A DNA stretch of 64,000 bases from an uncultured Clostridium sp. (GCA_945917985.1 CAMEIH010000007.1:1-64000), one strand, 5' to 3'; numbered from the stretch's first letter, positions 35,684 through 44,076 are shown. A program made the numbers and translations. The notes: generated from the letters alone by a model not told the origin.

Positions 35684-36541
35684 ATGAGAAAACGATATTT
35701 GCCCATGCTGATATTTATTATTGGAGTGCTTGCGATATATCCTTCCCTGACTTCCAGGGCAGATGCGATCTGGGAGCCTTTCGGAGACTTTTATGAGCAG
35801 CACTGGGAAGAGTGTGAGACGTCAAATGAAAGTTACCTGACCAACAGTAAAGAGGGCTTTGTGACTGTCTATGAATCTCCACTATCCGGAAAAGAAGTGG
35901 CAAAGATTAAAAACGGAAAGGCAGTATATATTGGCTGCGTATGGAAGGATCAGAAAGGGAAACTCTGGGGAGCAGTGGATTTGTCCGGCTTTGAACAGGA
36001 AGAAGGAGAAATAGTGGATAAGGAAGCCGGCAGCGGCTGGGCGCTTATGGAGAATTTTGCGGAGATTTACAACGAGGGCGATTTTCGGGCGGAACACAGG
36101 AATGAGTTTAAAAAGTATGCCGGAGAACTGGATGATTATGAGATAAAAAATGAAATCATGATATGGACTTATCCCGGCTCCGAAGAGCTCCGCAATACCA
36201 TCTCCGAATACTGGGATGAGAATGAAGTCCCCGCATATGAATACCTCTATACGGACGAGGGCGGACTCAGGTGGACTTATATCGGATACTATTATGGAAT
36301 GAAGGGCTGGGTTTGTGTGGATGACCCGGAAAACAGAAATCTGAAAACAAGTTATGGGCCGGGCGAAAAAAAGCAGGAACTTTATCCTGTCAAAACGCCG
36401 GACGGAGAGCTTCATGTGACACTGAAAAATCCTGCTGACGGAAGTCTGAAAATAGTGGTGATCGCGGTAGCGGCGGTTGTCCTTGTAACGGTCATACTGA
36501 TTCCGGTCATTTTCGGGAAGAAGAGAGGAAAAAGAAAATGA
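35684..36541 (+). CDS. Secreted protein with SH3-like region and C-terminal membrane anchor
   Basis: 285 residues. Signal peptide (PMLIFIIGVLAIYPSLTSRADA), then a segment resembling bacterial SH3 (GFVTVYESPLSGKEVAKIKNGKAVYIG... shown in part as VTVYESPLSGKEVAKI) and a second aromatic-rich part (LRWTYIGYYYGMKGWVCVDD). It ends with Asn-Pro-Ala-Asp (249-252), a long hydrophobic helix and GKKRGKRK. The Pro-Ala-Asp before the last helix is shared with the VIT-VWA protein across the divergent promoter. A clear GGAGGAAAAG ribosome site precedes the ATG. Possible second exosortase substrate; could equally be a simple anchored protein. Confidence 0.75.
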   Translation: MRKRYLPMLIFIIGVLAIYPSLTSRADAIWEPFGDFYEQHWEECETSNESYLTNSKEGFVTVYESPLSGKEVAKIKNGKAVYIGCVWKDQKGKLWGAVDLSGFEQEEGEIVDKEAGSGWALMENFAEIYNEGDFRAEHRNEFKKYAGELDDYEIKNEIMIWTYPGSEELRNTISEYWDENEVPAYEYLYTDEGGLRWTYIGYYYGMKGWVCVDDPENRNLKTSYGPGEKKQELYPVKTPDGELHVTLKNPADGSLKIVVIAVAAVVLVTVILIPVIFGKKRGKRK

Positions 36542-37584
36542 GATATCCTGAGTTTTTAAAGAAAAACGGAACCATCGGATTTGTGGCGCCTTCCTTTGGA
36601 TGCAGTATAGAGCCTTACAGATCCGCTTTTGAGAATGCAAAGAAAAAATGGGAGGCAGCAGGTTATCACCTTGACCTTGGCCCCAATTGCTATGCGGATG
36701 ATGGGGTTGGAATCAGCAATACGCCGGAGAAATGCGGGGAGGAACTGACAGCATATTATATCAGTGAAAAAAATGACTGCCTGATCTCCTGCGGTGGCGG
36801 TGAGCTGATGTGCGAAATCTTAAATTATGTGGATTTTGAAGCGGTAAAAAAGGCGAAACCCAAGTGGTATATGGGCTATTCCGACAATACCAATATGACC
36901 TTTCTTTTGACCACGCTCTGTGATACAGCTTCTATTTACGGTCCCTGTGCAGCTTCCTTTGGTATGGAGCCATGGCATCCCTCCATCACGGATGCTTTTG
37001 ATCTGTTGAAAGGGGAAAAACTGTCCTTTGAGAGCTATGGTATGTGGGAGAAGGAGAGCCTGAAGGATGAGGAACATCCCCTTCTTCCCTACAACTGTAC
37101 AGAACCGCTTTCTATCAAAATGTTTGCACCGGATGCGCAGGGTGTTCTGAAAAGAACGGAAGAAGCCGTGGTGGAAGGAAGACTGTTGGGAGGTTGCATG
37201 GACTGCCTTGTGAATTTTCTTGGGACAAAATTTGACAAGGTAAGAGATTTTACAGAGAACTATAAGGAGGACGGGATCATCTGGTTTCTGGAGGCCTGTG
37301 ATCTGAATGTGTTTTCGATAAGGCGGGCTATGTGGCAGATGGAAAATGCAGGCTGGTTTTCCAACGTAAAGGGGTTCCTTATCGGCAGGCCCTTAAACGG
37401 AGAGTCAATGATGAATCTTGATCATCTGGATGCAGTGCTTTCCGTCGCGGAAAAATACCATGTTCCGGTAATTATGGATGCGGATCTGGGACATTTGTCA
37501 CCTACCATGCCGCTGATCACGGGAAGTATGGCGAAAATAGAAGGGCGCAAAGGGAAGATAAAGGTAACAATGGAGCTGAAATAG
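36538..37584 (+). CDS. S66 family peptidase (LD-carboxypeptidase / MccF-like)
   Basis: 348 residues. The family trims the terminal D-Ala from L,D-bonds of murein tetrapeptides or cleaves microcin-C-type acyl-adenylates. GTIGFVAPSFG at the N-terminus, CLISCGGGE and the nucleophile Ser115 in MGYSDNTNMTF, with the Glu/His part near LEACDLN and MDADLGHLSPTMPLITGS. No signal peptide, so it acts in the cytoplasm. ATGA overlap with the preceding gene makes it the last member of the four-gene operon. Confidence 0.9.
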   Translation: MRYPEFLKKNGTIGFVAPSFGCSIEPYRSAFENAKKKWEAAGYHLDLGPNCYADDGVGISNTPEKCGEELTAYYISEKNDCLISCGGGELMCEILNYVDFEAVKKAKPKWYMGYSDNTNMTFLLTTLCDTASIYGPCAASFGMEPWHPSITDAFDLLKGEKLSFESYGMWEKESLKDEEHPLLPYNCTEPLSIKMFAPDAQGVLKRTEEAVVEGRLLGGCMDCLVNFLGTKFDKVRDFTENYKEDGIIWFLEACDLNVFSIRRAMWQMENAGWFSNVKGFLIGRPLNGESMMNLDHLDAVLSVAEKYHVPVIMDADLGHLSPTMPLITGSMAKIEGRKGKIKVTMELK

Positions 37585-37618
37585 GCGTAAACTGGGAGTA
37601 TTTGACGACGGATGACAG

Positions 37619-37647
37619 TTGAATGGGCGTTTCATGTTTCTTATAAT
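37619..37647 (+). promoter_or_regulatory. Promoter of the Spo0A-like gene
   Basis: TTGAAT (37619-37624), 17 bases, TATAAT (37642-37647), 40 bases before the ATG at 37687. It indicates independent vegetative transcription of the receiver-less Spo0A-type gene. Confidence 0.7.
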
Positions 37648-37686
37648 GTTTTCGTAGCAAGATTTGAAAAATATGGAGGAATTGTG

Positions 37687-38208
37687 ATGGAACAGCTTAA
37701 TTTAACTGCGATAAAGGATACGGATAAGGTATATCAGATTCTGGATGACCTGATTTCCATGAACAGGGAATTCCAGATTATGATCACTGTACCATCAGGA
37801 AGCAAATCATCAGAGAGAAAAAAAAGGGAACAGGAGAGTAAGGAGAAGAAGCTTACTTTTGACCTTGAAAAGGACGTAACGGATATGATCCATGAAATCG
37901 GTGTGCCGGCTCATATTAAGGGATATCAGTACTTAAGAGAAGCAATCATGATGTCGGTGGAGGATCCGGATATGCTTGGCTCCATAACAAAAGTGCTTTA
38001 CCCTACTATTGCAAAGAGGTATCAGACCACTTCAAGCCGAGTGGAGAGAGCCATCAGACATGCCATAGAGGTGGCCTGGAACAGAGGAAAAATGGAAACA
38101 CTGGATAATCTCTTCGGATATACCATAAGTACAGGAAAAGGAAAGCCTACCAATTCTGAGTTCATTGCCCTGATCGCAGACAGAATCAGGCTGCAATATA
38201 AGAAATAA
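37687..38208 (+). CDS. Spo0A C-terminal DNA-binding domain protein lacking the receiver
   Basis: About 173 residues. From about residue 60 to the end it is a full Spo0A effector domain: [40 protein letters not shown] (recognition helix), [20 protein letters not shown] and [18 protein letters not shown]. The usual phosphoacceptor receiver domain is missing; instead there are about 55 residues with a Lys/Glu-rich linker. ATG 37687 has GGAGGA six bases upstream, so the short form is genuine, not a missed start: the longer frame reaches only 37612. It may act constitutively or compete with full-length Spo0A encoded elsewhere. Confidence 0.88.
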   Translation: MEQLNLTAIKDTDKVYQILDDLISMNREFQIMITVPSGSKSSERKKREQESKEKKLTFDLEKDVTDMIHEIGVPAHIKGYQYLREAIMMSVEDPDMLGSITKVLYPTIAKRYQTTSSRVERAIRHAIEVAWNRGKMETLDNLFGYTISTGKGKPTNSEFIALIADRIRLQYKK

Positions 38209-38258
38209 AGATAAAATAACAGATGCGCAGGACGAGTTTTTCCAAATTCTCTCTTTCA

Positions 38259-38287
38259 TTGATAAGGTTTATGTTGTATACTATTAT
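38259..38287 (+). promoter_or_regulatory. Promoter of glgA
   Basis: TTGATA (38259-38264), 17 bases, TATTAT (38282-38287), 27 bases before the start codon. Good sigma-A match. Confidence 0.7.
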
Positions 38288-38313
38288 CTAAGAATAATAT
38301 TGGAGGGTTTGTG

Positions 38314-39759
38314 ATGAAAAAAATTCTTTTTGTCGCATCAGAGGGTGTACCATTTATTAAGACGGGAGGACTTGCCGATGTTGTAGGTTCCCTTCCCAAA
38401 TGTATTGACAAGCGATATTTTGATGTGAGAGTAGTCCTTCCCAAATATACCTGCATGAGACAGGAAATGAAGGATAAGCTCAGTTATGTAACTCATTTTT
38501 ACATGGATTTTCATTGGAAAAATGAGTATGTCGGTGTCCTGTATGCCGAGGTGGACGGAGTAAAATATTATTTCATAGATAATGAGAGCTTTTTTAACGG
38601 CTTTAAGCCCTATAGTGACAATGCCCTGTTTGAAATTGAGAAATATGCTTTTTTTTCAAAGGCAGCCTTGTCCATTCTTCCGGTGATCGATTTCAGACCT
38701 GATATCATTCACTGCCATGACTGGCAGACAGGTCTCATCCCGGTATATTTAAAAGAACGTTTCCAGGGAAGCGATTTTTATCGGGGCATTAAATCCATTA
38801 TGACCATTCACAACCTGAAATTCCAGGGGAAATGGAGTGTAAAGGAAGTAAAGGATATCACGGGCCTTCCCGACTATTACTTTACACCCGATAAGCTGGA
38901 AGCCTACAAGGATGCCAACCTGTTAAAGGGCGGTATTGTGTATGCAGATGCGATCACTACCGTGAGCCCTACATACGCAGAAGAGATCAAGACACCTTTT
39001 TACGGAGAAAATCTGGATGGCCTGCTTCGTGCCAGAAGTCATGACCTTCGCGGTATCATAAACGGAATCGATACGGATGATTTCAATCCTGAAACGGATA
39101 AGAATATTGAGTACAATTACAATGCCATGAACTTCCGCAAGGAAAAAATCAAAAACAAGCGCGCACTTCAGGCGGAGCTTGGGCTGGAGCAGGATGATAG
39201 GAAGTTTATGATCGGCATTGTGTCGAGACTGACAGATCAGAAGGGCTTTGATCTGATCGCTTATATTATGGATGAACTCTGCCAGAGCAATGTGCAGATT
39301 GTGGTACTCGGCACCGGTGAGGAGCGCTATGAAAATATGTTCCGCCATTTCGACTGGAAGTACAATAATAAAGTGTCGGCCAATATCTATTATTCCGATG
39401 CCTTATCCCATAAGATCTACGCGGCAAGTGATGCATTCCTGATGCCGTCTCTGTTTGAACCCTGCGGTTTAAGCCAGCTGATGAGCCTCCGCTACGGAAC
39501 TGTGCCGATTGTCAGGGAAACAGGCGGATTAAAGGATACGGTGCAGCCTTACAACGAGTATGAGAGCACCGGTACCGGATTTTCCTTTACCAATTATAAT
39601 GCACATGAGATGCTTGGAACCATCTATTATGCAGAGAAGATCTTTTATGAGAAGAAGCGGGAATGGAACAAGATTGTTGACCGTGCCATGGCTGCTGACT
39701 TCTCCTGGAATGTATCCGCGAAAAAATATCAGGAAATGTATGACTGGCTAATCGGATAA
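38314..39759 (+). CDS. glgA: Glycogen synthase (ADP-glucose, GT5)
   Basis: Elongates alpha-1,4-glucan from ADP-glucose. 481 residues. KTGGLADVVGSLPK near the N-terminus binds the nucleotide sugar; IHCHDWQTGL and MTIHNLKFQG are typical of GT5; the C-terminal half has IVSRLTDQKGFDLI and PSLFEPCGLSQL with the E-x7-E-type site. ATG 38314 lies seven bases after GGAGG; GTG 38311 is too close. It stands alone, without glgB, glgC or glgP, which must be elsewhere. Confidence 0.96.
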   Translation: MKKILFVASEGVPFIKTGGLADVVGSLPKCIDKRYFDVRVVLPKYTCMRQEMKDKLSYVTHFYMDFHWKNEYVGVLYAEVDGVKYYFIDNESFFNGFKPYSDNALFEIEKYAFFSKAALSILPVIDFRPDIIHCHDWQTGLIPVYLKERFQGSDFYRGIKSIMTIHNLKFQGKWSVKEVKDITGLPDYYFTPDKLEAYKDANLLKGGIVYADAITTVSPTYAEEIKTPFYGENLDGLLRARSHDLRGIINGIDTDDFNPETDKNIEYNYNAMNFRKEKIKNKRALQAELGLEQDDRKFMIGIVSRLTDQKGFDLIAYIMDELCQSNVQIVVLGTGEERYENMFRHFDWKYNNKVSANIYYSDALSHKIYAASDAFLMPSLFEPCGLSQLMSLRYGTVPIVRETGGLKDTVQPYNEYESTGTGFSFTNYNAHEMLGTIYYAEKIFYEKKREWNKIVDRAMAADFSWNVSAKKYQEMYDWLIG

Positions 39760-39790
39760 ATGATACGGAATATTTTGGAGCGTAACACAA

Positions 39791-41533
39791 ATGCCTCAAA
39801 GCAAAAAAAATGATGGAATGATTATGCAGGCGGGGATTCTGGCTGTGGCCGGAATCATCGTCCGCATTATCGGACTTCTATATAACAGTCCGATGGCAGT
39901 CATTCTCGGAGATGAAGGAATCGGATATTACAATATGGCGTACAATGCTTATACCATTGTGCTTTTAATATCTTCCTACAGCATTCCTTCCGCCATTTCC
40001 AAAGTGATTGCCCAGAAACTTGCGGCAAAAGAATATCGAAATGCGCATCGAATTTTTAAATGTGCGCTGATTTATGTGCTGGTAGTAGGTGGTATTGCCA
40101 GCTTATTTGTGTTTTTCGGGGCAGGCTTGCTGGTGCAGGTAGAGTATGCCGTGCTTCCCCTTAAAGTGTTGGCTCCTACTATCTTTTTCAGTGGCATTTT
40201 AGGTGTTCTGAGGGGCTATTTCCAGGCTCACAGATCCATGGTGCAGACGTCCCTGTCACAGATCGTGGAGCAGATTTTAAATGCTGTTTTCAGCATTCTG
40301 ATGGCATATTTACTGACCAAGGCCATGAGCAGCAGACCGGAGAGCGAGCAGCTTTCCTATGGAGCAGCCGGAGGAGCCATCGGTACCGGTGTCGGTGTGC
40401 TGACGGCGCTTCTCTTTATGCTTGGCATGTATGCGCTGAATCGCAAGATGATTCTCAGGAGGGTGAAGAGGGACAGAACTCCTTTTGATGATTCTTATGG
40501 GGAAGTGCTGAAAATGATCATTATGGTAGTGACGCCGTTTATCTTAAGCACTTTTATCTATAATGCCAATGTATTTATCAATCAGACCATTTATGAAAAT
40601 ATCTTAATGAGACAGAAAAACCTTGCAGATACGCTGATTGCATCCCAGATGGGGATTGCGGGAAAAGCGGTTAAGATCTCCAATATTCCCATTGCTCTTG
40701 CCTCTGCCATGGCGACGGCTCTGATCCCCGGAATCTCCAGTGATTTTGCGAGAAGAGATTTGGATGGAGTCAAGGGGAAAGTGGCAAAATCCATGAAGGT
40801 GACCATGCTGATCGCTATCCCTGCAGCAGTGGGGATCGGTGTCCTTGCAAAGCCTATTATGTGGGTTTTGTATCCTCAGAAATCCTCCATTGATCTGTCG
40901 TCGGCTTTGCTTTCCGTACTGGCAGTGAGTGTGGTGTTTTATTCTATGTCTACACTATCCAATGCGGTGCTGCAGTCTATCGGTAAATTAAACAGTCCTC
41001 TCATCAATGCGGCGTTGGCTCTGACTATACAGTCCGGTGCTTTGGCAGCTATGTTACTGTTCCTGGATGAATCATATGCGCCCTATTACTATATTATTGC
41101 AATGGCATGTTATTCCCTGCTGATCAGTATTTTTAACGGTATTTCCATCCGGAAAAATCTGAGATACAGACAGGAGATGGGGAATACTTTTTTAAAACCC
41201 TTCCTTTCCGCAGCAGTGATGGGAGTGGTAGCATTCGGTGTTTATCATGGACTGTATGCACTTCTCCCTGTCAATATTCTGGCGCTTTTTGTGGCTGTGG
41301 TGGTGGCGGTCATCGTTTACTTTGTATTGGTGATCCGCATGGGAGCCATGACGGAGGAGGAGCTTTCCGGCATGCCGAAGGGAAAAATGCTTGTAAAAAT
41401 TGCAAGAAAACTGCATATTATGAAAGAAATGCGGGATGACTATGATGGATTTGGCGAAATGGATGATTCTGATGACTTCGATAGAAAAGAAGTGCCTGAT
41501 ATAGAGGATGATGATTACTGGCTTGATGATTAA
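39791..41533 (+). CDS. MOP-superfamily polysaccharide/lipid flippase (SpoVB/MurJ-like)
   Basis: 580 residues with about 14 membrane helices. The N-terminal part (GILAVAGIIVRIIGLLYNSPM, GDEGIGYYNMAYNAYTIVLL) is that of the stage V sporulation protein B / MurJ group, which flips lipid-linked wall precursors. The C-terminus is a long acidic tail (DDYDGFGEMDDSDDFD). Which lipid it moves, and whether in sporulation or growth, cannot be decided. Transcription from the glgA promoter is possible (31-base gap). Confidence 0.88.
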   Translation: MPQSKKNDGMIMQAGILAVAGIIVRIIGLLYNSPMAVILGDEGIGYYNMAYNAYTIVLLISSYSIPSAISKVIAQKLAAKEYRNAHRIFKCALIYVLVVGGIASLFVFFGAGLLVQVEYAVLPLKVLAPTIFFSGILGVLRGYFQAHRSMVQTSLSQIVEQILNAVFSILMAYLLTKAMSSRPESEQLSYGAAGGAIGTGVGVLTALLFMLGMYALNRKMILRRVKRDRTPFDDSYGEVLKMIIMVVTPFILSTFIYNANVFINQTIYENILMRQKNLADTLIASQMGIAGKAVKISNIPIALASAMATALIPGISSDFARRDLDGVKGKVAKSMKVTMLIAIPAAVGIGVLAKPIMWVLYPQKSSIDLSSALLSVLAVSVVFYSMSTLSNAVLQSIGKLNSPLINAALALTIQSGALAAMLLFLDESYAPYYYIIAMACYSLLISIFNGISIRKNLRYRQEMGNTFLKPFLSAAVMGVVAFGVYHGLYALLPVNILALFVAVVVAVIVYFVLVIRMGAMTEEELSGMPKGKMLVKIARKLHIMKEMRDDYDGFGEMDDSDDFDRKEVPDIEDDDYWLDD

Positions 41534-41551
41534 ATAAAAATAAAGTATAAA
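41523..41551 (+). promoter_or_regulatory. Candidate promoter of the coat-protein pair
   Basis: TTGATG (41523-41528), 17 bases, TATAAA (41546-41551), overlapping the last codons of the flippase gene. A start near 41558 would coincide with the 5' arm of the hairpin that covers the ribosome site. A sporulation sigma factor may be used instead; I cannot tell. Confidence 0.45.
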
Positions 41552-41556
41552 AATAA

Positions 41557-41604
41557 ACCTCCCGGAAATACTACCACTGTAAGTGAATCATATTTTCAGG
41601 AGGT
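41557..41604 (+). other. Hairpin covering the ribosome binding site of the 61-aa gene
   Basis: 41557-41570 pairs with 41591-41604 over 14 positions (one C-A mismatch, one G-T), 20-base loop. The AGGAGG at 41598-41603 is wholly in the 3' arm. The T-run after it (41606-41610) means it might also end transcripts of the flippase gene. Confidence 0.55.
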
Positions 41605-41610
41605 ATTTTT

Positions 41611-41796
41611 ATGGCCAGTTTATCAGAACTTGAATTACAGAATCTCCGCCATTTGATCGGCGGCTATGACACCACCCATTGCAAAATGAAGGAATATGCC
41701 GGGGAAGCGACTGATCCCAAGATCAAGCAGTTTTTTGAAAAAGGTGCAAAGTCTGCGATGGACAACAAAAATCAGCTGATGAAGTTTTTGCAGTAG
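41611..41796 (+). CDS. Small helical protein, spore-coat associated (putative)
   Basis: 61 residues, soluble and helical (SELELQNLRHLIGGYDTTHCKMKEYA). It resembles the short partner proteins encoded directly before CotF-like genes in Lachnospiraceae; that link is from context rather than a firm motif. The His/Cys pair (TTHCKM) is notable. A hairpin covers its ribosome site. The next gene starts 12 bases after its stop. Confidence 0.7.
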   Translation: MASLSELELQNLRHLIGGYDTTHCKMKEYAGEATDPKIKQFFEKGAKSAMDNKNQLMKFLQ

Positions 41797-41808
41797 GAGG
41801 GATGGAAG

Positions 41809-42069
41809 ATGCAGTTAAATGAAAAGACAATGGTAGCAGATACTTTGGCGGGAATCAACGGAGAGCTGGTGCGCTTCGGCGAGATGATTCCGCAGACGGA
41901 AAACAAGGAGTTAAAGCAGACCTTAAAACAATTTCGAAATGCCTGTGAGCAGTCTCAGGAGGAGATCTATCAGCTGGCAAGAGAAAAATCCTATTATGTG
42001 CCAGCATCCAAGGCAACACAGGAAGAGATCGATCATGTAAAGAGCCTGTTTACGGAAGGCACTCTTTAG
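41809..42069 (+). CDS. CotF-like spore coat protein
   Basis: 86 residues, short relative to Bacillus CotF (about 160). The opening MQLNEKTMVADTLAGINGELV, the central helix (LKQTLKQFRNACEQSQEEIYQLAREKSYY) and the terminal VPASKATQEEI correspond to the coat F domain, which has a ferritin-like helical fold. GGAGGGATGGAAG precedes the ATG. Likely co-expressed with the 61-residue protein, and probably late in the mother cell. Confidence 0.78.
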   Translation: MQLNEKTMVADTLAGINGELVRFGEMIPQTENKELKQTLKQFRNACEQSQEEIYQLAREKSYYVPASKATQEEIDHVKSLFTEGTL

Positions 42070-42091
42070 GCAGATTCAGAAAAGGTATCAG

Positions 42092-42127
42092 ATAAGGGAC
42101 CGGTGTATGAACCGATCCCTTATTTTT
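42092..42127. terminator. Bidirectional terminator between coat genes and rqcH
   Basis: ATAAGGGA-C-CGGT (42092-42104) and ACCG-A-TCCCTTAT (42111-42122), then TTTTT. Serves both the coat pair (plus) and the convergent rqcH (minus). Confidence 0.85.
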
Positions 42128-42149
42128 AACCTATATTATCATCCGTTCT

Positions 42150-43901
42150 TTACAACTGCTGTATCTTTGAAATATCCGTGTCGATCATCATGGAGTAGTT
42201 GGTATAGTACACCACAAATCCGGGTTTGCTGCCGTTTGGCTTTTTCACATTTTTCTTTTGCAGATAGTCAACTTCCACCTTTTCCTGGTCACGGCCTTTG
42301 GAGTAATAGGCGGCAAGTCTCGCGGCTTCCTCGAAGGTGGTATCGGGAAGTTCCTCACCGTTCGTCTTTACCACAACATGGGAGCCGGGAATTCCTTTGG
42401 CGTGAAACCACCAGTCATTTCCCGTGGCAAACTTAAAGGTGAGCTCATCGTTCTGGTAATTGTTTTTTCCTACATAGATATGGAAGCCGTCGCTGCTGAT
42501 ATAGTGGAAAGGACGGCTGGTGACCTTGACTTTTTTGGTACCGCCTTTTCTGCGGATATAACCGCTCTCGATCAGTTCTTCCCTGATCTGGGTGAGATCC
42601 TCCTCAAGCAATGCGATATCAAGGGCTGTCTGAATGGATTCCAGATGATCGATCTCTTCCTTTACTTCCAGTGTGAGAGTGGAAAGCGCCTCGTAGGTTC
42701 GCTTCAGCTTTCCGTATTTCTCGAAATATTTTTTTGCATTTTCCGAGGCGGAAAGAAGTGGGTCAAGAGGGACGGTGATCATCTCTCCGGTATAGTAATT
42801 AAGCGCTTCCATGGATTTGGCACCGGGGGCAACGTTGTAGCCGTAGGTGTTGAGAAGTTCCCCGTAGACCTTGTACTTGTCCTTCTTTTCGGTATCCTGC
42901 ATCTGCTTGAGCTGCAGGTTATATTTTTTGATGTTGCGCTCAAGAGCAGTCTGTACGATCCTGCGAAGATCGGAAGATTTCTGGCGAATGCGGGTAATCT
43001 GATTTTTTTGGGCATAGTACTGTTCAAGGAGAGCGGAAATGGAGGTAAATTCCATCCTGTTGTCGCCGGAAAAGGAGAGAAGCGGCAAAGCCGCAAACTC
43101 TGCCGGAGCACCGTTTTCATAGACAATGACGGGTTCGAAATTTCCTCCCTTCACTCTTTTCATCACAGAGTCAAAGGCTTCATATAATTGCATGAGCTGC
43201 GCTTCCCCATCTGGAGTTTCCCTGAAAACAGCGGTAGAAGAGTCCCCGTCCATGCGGCCCTCCGCGCAGATTTCGTTTGCAATCACAGGGGATAAGCCTG
43301 TATAGGAAGAATAGAGCGCTTTAAAAACAGGCATGGATTTATCCGTAATGAGGGATTTGAAGCTTTCATATGTTGTGGTGAGCGGATCCGCTTTATCCTG
43401 CGTTAAAGGGATAAAATAGTCTCTGCCCGGAAGGACCTCCCTGACAGAACTTACCATGCCGGAAATATGCTTGATGCTGTCAATGATTTTATTATCCTCA
43501 TTGATAAAAATGATATTGCTGTGTTTACCCATGATTTCCACTACAAGTGTTTTTTTACAGAGATCACCCATCTCGTCCAGATGCTCAATATGAATCCGGA
43601 CAATACGCTCCAGGCCGGGCTGGGTAATATCCGTGATCCTGCCATTTTGCAGATGCTTTCGAAGAAGCATACAAAAACCGGGAGCTGTCATTGGACTTTG
43701 CTTATTTGCTTCCGTGAGGTAGATAAGGGGAAGGGATGCACCCGCTGAGAGAAACAGTCTCTTCTGACCTCCGTCAGTCGTTTTTATGGTAAGCAGCAAC
43801 TCGTCACTTTCCGGCTGGGCGATTTTGTAGATGCGCCCGCCAAGCAGATTCTCTTTGAGTTCCTTCACGACGGCTGCCACAGTAATTCCGTCAAATGCCA
43901 T
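42150..43901 (-). CDS. rqcH: Rqc2/RqcH-family NFACT protein (ribosome quality control)
   Basis: 583 residues. Binds obstructed 50S subunits and directs C-terminal alanine tailing of stalled peptides; formerly called fibronectin-binding protein A (FbpA). Domain order NFACT-N (start MAFDGITVAAVVKELKENL), HhH, long coiled coil, and NFACT-R (FHYISSDGFHIYVGKNNYQNDELTF, DWWFHAKGIPGSHVVVK). At the position of the conserved Asp-Arg pair of NFACT-N it has Glu98-Arg99 (PGLERIVRI). Monocistronic, convergent with the coat genes and divergent from yicC. Confidence 0.93.
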   Translation of the reverse strand: MAFDGITVAAVVKELKENLLGGRIYKIAQPESDELLLTIKTTDGGQKRLFLSAGASLPLIYLTEANKQSPMTAPGFCMLLRKHLQNGRITDITQPGLERIVRIHIEHLDEMGDLCKKTLVVEIMGKHSNIIFINEDNKIIDSIKHISGMVSSVREVLPGRDYFIPLTQDKADPLTTTYESFKSLITDKSMPVFKALYSSYTGLSPVIANEICAEGRMDGDSSTAVFRETPDGEAQLMQLYEAFDSVMKRVKGGNFEPVIVYENGAPAEFAALPLLSFSGDNRMEFTSISALLEQYYAQKNQITRIRQKSSDLRRIVQTALERNIKKYNLQLKQMQDTEKKDKYKVYGELLNTYGYNVAPGAKSMEALNYYTGEMITVPLDPLLSASENAKKYFEKYGKLKRTYEALSTLTLEVKEEIDHLESIQTALDIALLEEDLTQIREELIESGYIRRKGGTKKVKVTSRPFHYISSDGFHIYVGKNNYQNDELTFKFATGNDWWFHAKGIPGSHVVVKTNGEELPDTTFEEAARLAAYYSKGRDQEKVEVDYLQKKNVKKPNGSKPGFVVYYTNYSMMIDTDISKIQQL

Positions 43902-43976
43902 TTTTGTGTCTCCTTTTTATGCTGAACTTTTTCTTCCTATATCATATCGCATATTTCCTTTTCAAACAAGCAAACC

Positions 43977-44005
43977 TTGACGTTTTTCTATACTTAGCCT
44001 ATAAT
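43977..44005 (+). promoter_or_regulatory. Promoter of yicC-remA-gmk-rpoZ
   Basis: TTGACG (43977-43982), 17 bases, TATAAT (44000-44005), 71 bases upstream of yicC. Near-consensus sigma-A promoter. Confidence 0.82.
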
Positions 44006-44076
44006 ATTATGGAATACGCAGACTGGGGGAAAAAGGTGCTGCGCATTTAAGTTGGAAGGTACAAAGGAGTAATAGC

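Noticed and set aside
42258-43187. Plus-strand open frame of 309 codons inside rqcH
   Set aside because: It is the mirror of a conserved NFACT coding sequence; translation is Phe/Gly rich without domains, and no start signal is present.
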